Positions 4,650-7,137 of a DNA stretch of 7,137 bases are shown here, piece after piece. The stretch is from Collinsella sp. AF23-4AC (GTDB lineage Bacteria > Actinomycetota > Coriobacteriia > Coriobacteriales > Coriobacteriaceae). Numbering within the stretch: position 1 is the first letter of the stretch; each line of letters opens with the position of its first letter. The DNA lies in assembly GCF_003462685.1 (NCBI RefSeq), contig NZ_QRVE01000006.1, positions 1 through 7,137 on the forward strand. The letters run 5' to 3'. The position numbers were made by a program, and so were the translations under genes. The notes beneath the pieces were generated by a model. That model made no database searches. It saw only the letters and a program-made list of their open reading frames with translations, and was not told the DNA's origin.

Positions 4650-6116
4650 TTGGCCCTGTTCCATCTCCACGTTACCCAGGTCAAACGGAGCGCGGGACAG
4701 TCTGTTGTCACGTCCGCCGCCTACCGAGCCGGGGAGAAATTGTATAGCGAATACTATGGCGAGGTCAGCGACTACACCCACAAGGGCGGCGTGGTCTGCA
4801 CAGACATTCTCCTGCCGCCCCAGGCCCCCAACCAGTACCAAGACCGCGCCACCCTCTGGAACGCCGTGGAGAAGGCCGAGCGCGGCAAGAAAGCCCAGCT
4901 TGCATATAGCTTTGACATTGCCTTGCAGAACGAGTTTTCATTGGAGGAAAACATCGCTCTTGCAAGGCAATTTGTTTCGGAGCAGCTTGTGGGCCGGGGC
5001 ATGATTGCCGACTTTGCCATCCACCAGCCGGACAAGGAGGACGGCGGTATTCCTAACCCGCACTTTCATGTTCTCTGCCCCATCCGGCCCATTGAGCCAG
5101 ACGGCAAATGGGGGTGCAAGCAGCGCCGCCGCTACCGTCTGGACGAGGACGGGAACCGCATTATGGGAGAGGACGGCAAGCCCCTCTTTGACGCTGTTCC
5201 CACTACCGACTGGGGAAGCCCGGAAACACTGGAACATTGGCGGGAGGCGTGGGCCGCTATGGTGAACGCCAAGTTTGAGGAAAAGGGGCTGACCTGCCGC
5301 ATCGACCACCGCTCCTATGAGCGTCAGGGCCTTGACCTGCTGCCCACCGTCCATGAGGGCGTGGCCGTCCGCCAGATGGAGGCCAAGGGCATCCCCACCG
5401 ACAAGGGCGATCTGAACCGCTGGATAAAAAAGGCCAACAACATTCTGCGGGATATTCGGAAGAAAATCGCCGGCCTGACGGATTGGATTAAGGCCATAAA
5501 AGAAGAATTGAGCAAGCCCCAGGCCCCGACCCTTGCCGCCCTGCTGACCGACTACTATGAGGGCCGGAACGCCGGAGCATGGAGCCGCAACGCCAGGATT
5601 GGAAATCTTAAAGGTTTTGCCGAGGCCATCAATTTTCTGACCGAGAGGGGCATCGCTACGCTGGAAGATTTAGAGACCCATATCGCCGCCCAGAGTGAAC
5701 GAACGGAGGCCATCAACACATCCATGAAAGCGAAGCGTGACCGTCTGAACGAATTGAAGGAACTGCTTCGCCTTGTTGACCTCTACCGAGACACCAAGCC
5801 CGTCTATGACGAGTTGCAGGGTATCAAGTGGAAGGGCAAGCGGGAAAAATTCGAGAGGGAGCATGAGAACGAGTTGAGGACGTTCCACATGGCCCGCCGG
5901 AAGCTGGACAAGCACCGTTCCCCTGCTGGTAAAATCCCCGTTCATGCGTGGGAACAGGAACAGGCGAGGCTTCACCAGGAGTACACAGCCGAGTATGAGC
6001 AGTACAAGCCTATCCAAGACGATTTGCGGCGGCTTCAACAGGTGAAGCGGAACGCCGATGCTGCCATACACCAGCAGGAGCAGACCCAGCAGAAACGCCG
6101 GGAGGTGGAGCGGTGA
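4650..6116 (+). CDS. mobL: MobA/MobL family relaxase (MobQ type)
   Basis: This enzyme would nick one strand at oriT, stay bound through a tyrosine and lead the DNA into a recipient through a helper mating pore. It has 488 residues. The N-terminal relaxase domain, about 1-250, contains the likely catalytic Y25 (SAAYRAG, in the same place as the RSF1010 MobA tyrosine). It also has the metal-binding histidines H125, H138 and H140 (FAIHQPDKEDGGIPNPHFHV). The rest, about 260-488, is charged and helical with probable coiled coil and no visible primase or helicase motif. The TTG start at 4650 is required to keep the conserved ALFHLHVTQVKRS beginning and follows AGGAAAG at a normal distance. It abuts the upstream TAA and overlaps the next gene by 4 bases. 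The relaxase family is clear; the gene symbol is by family. Confidence 0.95.
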   Translation: MALFHLHVTQVKRSAGQSVVTSAAYRAGEKLYSEYYGEVSDYTHKGGVVCTDILLPPQAPNQYQDRATLWNAVEKAERGKKAQLAYSFDIALQNEFSLEENIALARQFVSEQLVGRGMIADFAIHQPDKEDGGIPNPHFHVLCPIRPIEPDGKWGCKQRRRYRLDEDGNRIMGEDGKPLFDAVPTTDWGSPETLEHWREAWAAMVNAKFEEKGLTCRIDHRSYERQGLDLLPTVHEGVAVRQMEAKGIPTDKGDLNRWIKKANNILRDIRKKIAGLTDWIKAIKEELSKPQAPTLAALLTDYYEGRNAGAWSRNARIGNLKGFAEAINFLTERGIATLEDLETHIAAQSERTEAINTSMKAKRDRLNELKELLRLVDLYRDTKPVYDELQGIKWKGKREKFEREHENELRTFHMARRKLDKHRSPAGKIPVHAWEQEQARLHQEYTAEYEQYKPIQDDLRRLQQVKRNADAAIHQQEQTQQKRREVER

Positions 6117-6532
6117 ACGGCATTCCCCGACTGACCTACCAGCAGTACCGAGCCGTCCGGCGGCTGGTGCATGACTGCTGCAATTATGACGGCGGCAACT
6201 GTCTTGCTCTTGATGACGGCTGGGAGCCTTGTGTCTGCGTCCAGAGTATCACCTATTCCCTGGTCTGTAAATGGTTCCGCGCCGCCGTCCTGCCAACAGA
6301 CAAGGGGTTGTGTGCCGCCTTGCTCCACCGAGGACAGGCGCGGCCCTGTGCCGAGTGCGGGGCGATGTTCGTGCCGCGCTCCAATCGGGGCAAATACTGT
6401 GACGAGTGCGCCGCCAATGTGCGCCGGAGAAAGAAAGCTGCCAGCGAACGGGAACGCCGCAGGCGTGGACATTTAGAGGCTGAAAAGCCTTGCAATCAGG
6501 GGGCTTGTGGACAGTCCTCAAAGGGGGACTAA
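6113..6532 (+). CDS. Cysteine-rich VLP domain protein
   Basis: This 139-residue protein has 13 cysteines (22, 23, 30, 40, 42, 52, 67, 79, 82, 96, 99, 127, 132). The pairs at 79/82 (CAEC) and 96/99 (CDEC) form a likely zinc ribbon, followed by a very basic stretch (RRRKKAASERERRRR, about 104-118) suited to nucleic-acid binding. The N-terminal half (LTYQQYRAVRRLVHDCCNYDGGNCL) matches the Cys-rich VLP family found behind relaxase genes in gut Bacillota elements. The GTG start at 6113 overlaps the relaxase stop as GTGA and has GGAGGT at 6101-6106. Function is unknown; a DNA-binding or regulatory role in mobilization is inferred from charge and location. Confidence 0.88.
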   Translation: MNGIPRLTYQQYRAVRRLVHDCCNYDGGNCLALDDGWEPCVCVQSITYSLVCKWFRAAVLPTDKGLCAALLHRGQARPCAECGAMFVPRSNRGKYCDECAANVRRRKKAASERERRRRGHLEAEKPCNQGACGQSSKGD

Positions 6533-6616
6533 TACATTCCCCTTCCCCCACTCCAACGTGGGCGGCAAAATGGCGCTCACGTGGATTAACTTTGATGAAT
6601 GATGAAAGGAGAGCCT

Positions 6617-6883
6617 ATGACCTACGACCCCAGCATGACGATCACCAGCACCATCCCCGCCCCGGAGGGGAGCGACAGCACCAGCAGAGAGGGCAAGGCC
6701 ATCCCCCTGCCCGTGATGGCGGGCGGCAACGCTTCACCCGCCCCGGACGTACCGCCACCCGATATGGTAAAGACCGTTGGCGGTACGACCTTTGATATTT
6801 ATTTCCATTTCAGCCAGACCAGCCGGGAAACCTTTACCGACAAGGTACTGCGCCTTATTCAATCCGATGTTGTAACCTCATAA
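6617..6883 (+). CDS. tnpW: TnpW-like transposon-encoded protein
   Basis: This is a small protein of 88 residues. The first half is low-complexity and rich in Ser, Pro and Gly. The C-terminal part, about 51-85, is VKTVGGTTFDIYFHFSQTSR followed by ETFTDKVLRLI. This matches the TnpW family, first named in Tn4451-type mobilizable transposons, where it lies next to the mobilization gene. Its function is not known to me. The ATG at 6617 is chosen because AAAGGAGAG lies at about 6605-6613, at a proper distance; ATGs at 6599 and 6602 would put that site inside the gene. An 84-base gap with no clear terminator separates it from the Cys-rich gene, so co-transcription is likely. Confidence 0.82.
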   Translation: MTYDPSMTITSTIPAPEGSDSTSREGKAIPLPVMAGGNASPAPDVPPPDMVKTVGGTTFDIYFHFSQTSRETFTDKVLRLIQSDVVTS

Positions 6884-6911
6884 AAATAATTTACTTTTTT
6901 CTCTATCCTTA

Positions 6912-6940
6912 TTGACAAAACCCGAACGACTACATTGCGA
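6912..6940 (+). promoter_or_regulatory. Weak promoter-like -35 element
   Basis: A consensus TTGACA lies at 6912-6917 in an AT-rich stretch after tnpW. The hexamer at 17-nt spacing (6935-6940, TTGCGA) is a poor -10 box, so this is a tentative call. Confidence 0.2.
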
Positions 6941-7029
6941 TAGATGACCACGTTTGCCCAGATAAAACCGACCAAAATAAACCTGTCCCTTTTTGGCAGG
7001 TTTCGACCAAGGCAATGTCGATGTTTCGG
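6921..7029. repeat. Large imperfect inverted repeat after tnpW, with inner hairpin
   Basis: CCCGAACGACTACATTGC (6921-6938) pairs imperfectly with GCAATGTCGATGTTTCGG (7012-7029); ACATTGC/GCAATGT is exact. Inside it AAACCTG (6979-6985) pairs with CAGGTTT (6997-7003), extended by CC/GG, flanked by direct repeats CGACCAA at 6969-6975 and 7004-7010. No gene is convincing here. It may be an element end, a structured RNA or a transcription stop. Confidence 0.6.
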
Positions 7030-7045
7030 CAACGAAAGCGAGCGC

Positions 7046-7137
7046 CCACCAGAGCGAACAAATTGGCATGAAAAGAGGACGGCATAGACCTTCTGGTCAT
7101 GCCGTCCTCTTTGAATGACAAGTTGTCGCTCTGGTGG
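7046..7137. repeat. About 92-nt imperfect palindrome at the right edge
   Basis: CCACCAGAGCGA (7046-7057) is the exact reverse complement of 7126-7137. Pairing continues inward with a few mismatches to GAGGACGGCAT (7075-7085) with ATGCCGTCCTC (7099-7109), and GACC (7087-7090) with GGTC (7095-7098), around the loop TTCT. AAAA precedes and TTT follows the strongest inner stem, so it could end transcription on either strand, better on the minus strand. The outer pairing may extend beyond the window. It could also be a site for the element's recombinase or a small mobile repeat. Confidence 0.75.

Noticed and set aside
6490..6795. 101-residue plus-strand frame bridging the Cys-rich and tnpW genes
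   Set aside because: It overlaps both genes in another frame and lacks a fitting ribosome-binding site. The tnpW frame has a proper site and family match.
6878..7121. Two 63-residue minus-strand frames after tnpW
   Set aside because: They cross the large inverted repeats and have no recognizable domain; the DNA structure explains the region better. Conservation of the peptides in related elements could reopen this.
1..7137. CRISPR array, tRNA or rRNA genes
   Set aside because: No regularly spaced direct repeats, no tRNA-like cloverleaf with a terminal acceptor stem and no rRNA stretches were seen in reading the window.

Overview
The window looks like a piece of an integrative mobilizable element (IME) from a gut-type anaerobe. 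Its tetracycline-resistance cargo gene has been broken, apparently by an IS30-family element, and that element was later split by a complete IS21-family element. Base composition changes sharply along the window. Positions 1 to about 2790 are very GC-rich and use many AGG arginine codons, as in high-GC actinobacteria such as Coriobacteriia. From about 2796 onward the sequence has moderate GC, and its gene content is typical of gut Bacillota (Firmicutes) mobilizable elements. The host cannot be named from the sequence. A gut Coriobacteriia or Clostridia member is the best inference.

Layout. (1) 1-104 and 2361-2671, minus strand: two pieces of one IS30-family transposase gene; its catalytic part lies beyond the left edge. 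(2) 105-2360: an intact IS21-family element with istA, istB, matching terminal repeats, subterminal repeats and a 5-bp target duplication (TAGAA). (3) 2672-about 2795: the upstream end of the IS30-like element, with a small hairpin and a perfect 38-bp palindrome. (4) About 2796-4055: the 3' two-thirds of a ribosomal-protection tetracycline-resistance gene of the Tet(W)/Tet(O)/Tet(M) group, lacking the GTPase domain. (5) 4056-4355: a hairpin-rich spacer. It contains a strong minus-strand candidate for a MobQ/IncQ-type origin of transfer, AAGTGCGCCCT next to a 10-bp-stem hairpin, and an intrinsic terminator. (6) 4356-6532: a tight mobilization operon of DUF3847 protein, MobA/MobL relaxase and cysteine-rich VLP protein, followed at 6617-6883 by a TnpW-like gene. 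(7) 6884-7137: no convincing gene, but two large imperfect inverted repeats, the second about 92 nt long and ending at the window edge.

How it fits together. The relaxase would nick the adjacent oriT, and the element would move using a helper conjugation system; no mating-pore gene is visible here. The predicted nick orientation would send the tet side first and the mob genes last. The element's integrase is not in the window. The tet gene cannot give resistance from this window alone because its G domain is missing. The IS21 copy looks intact and is probably the most recent arrival.
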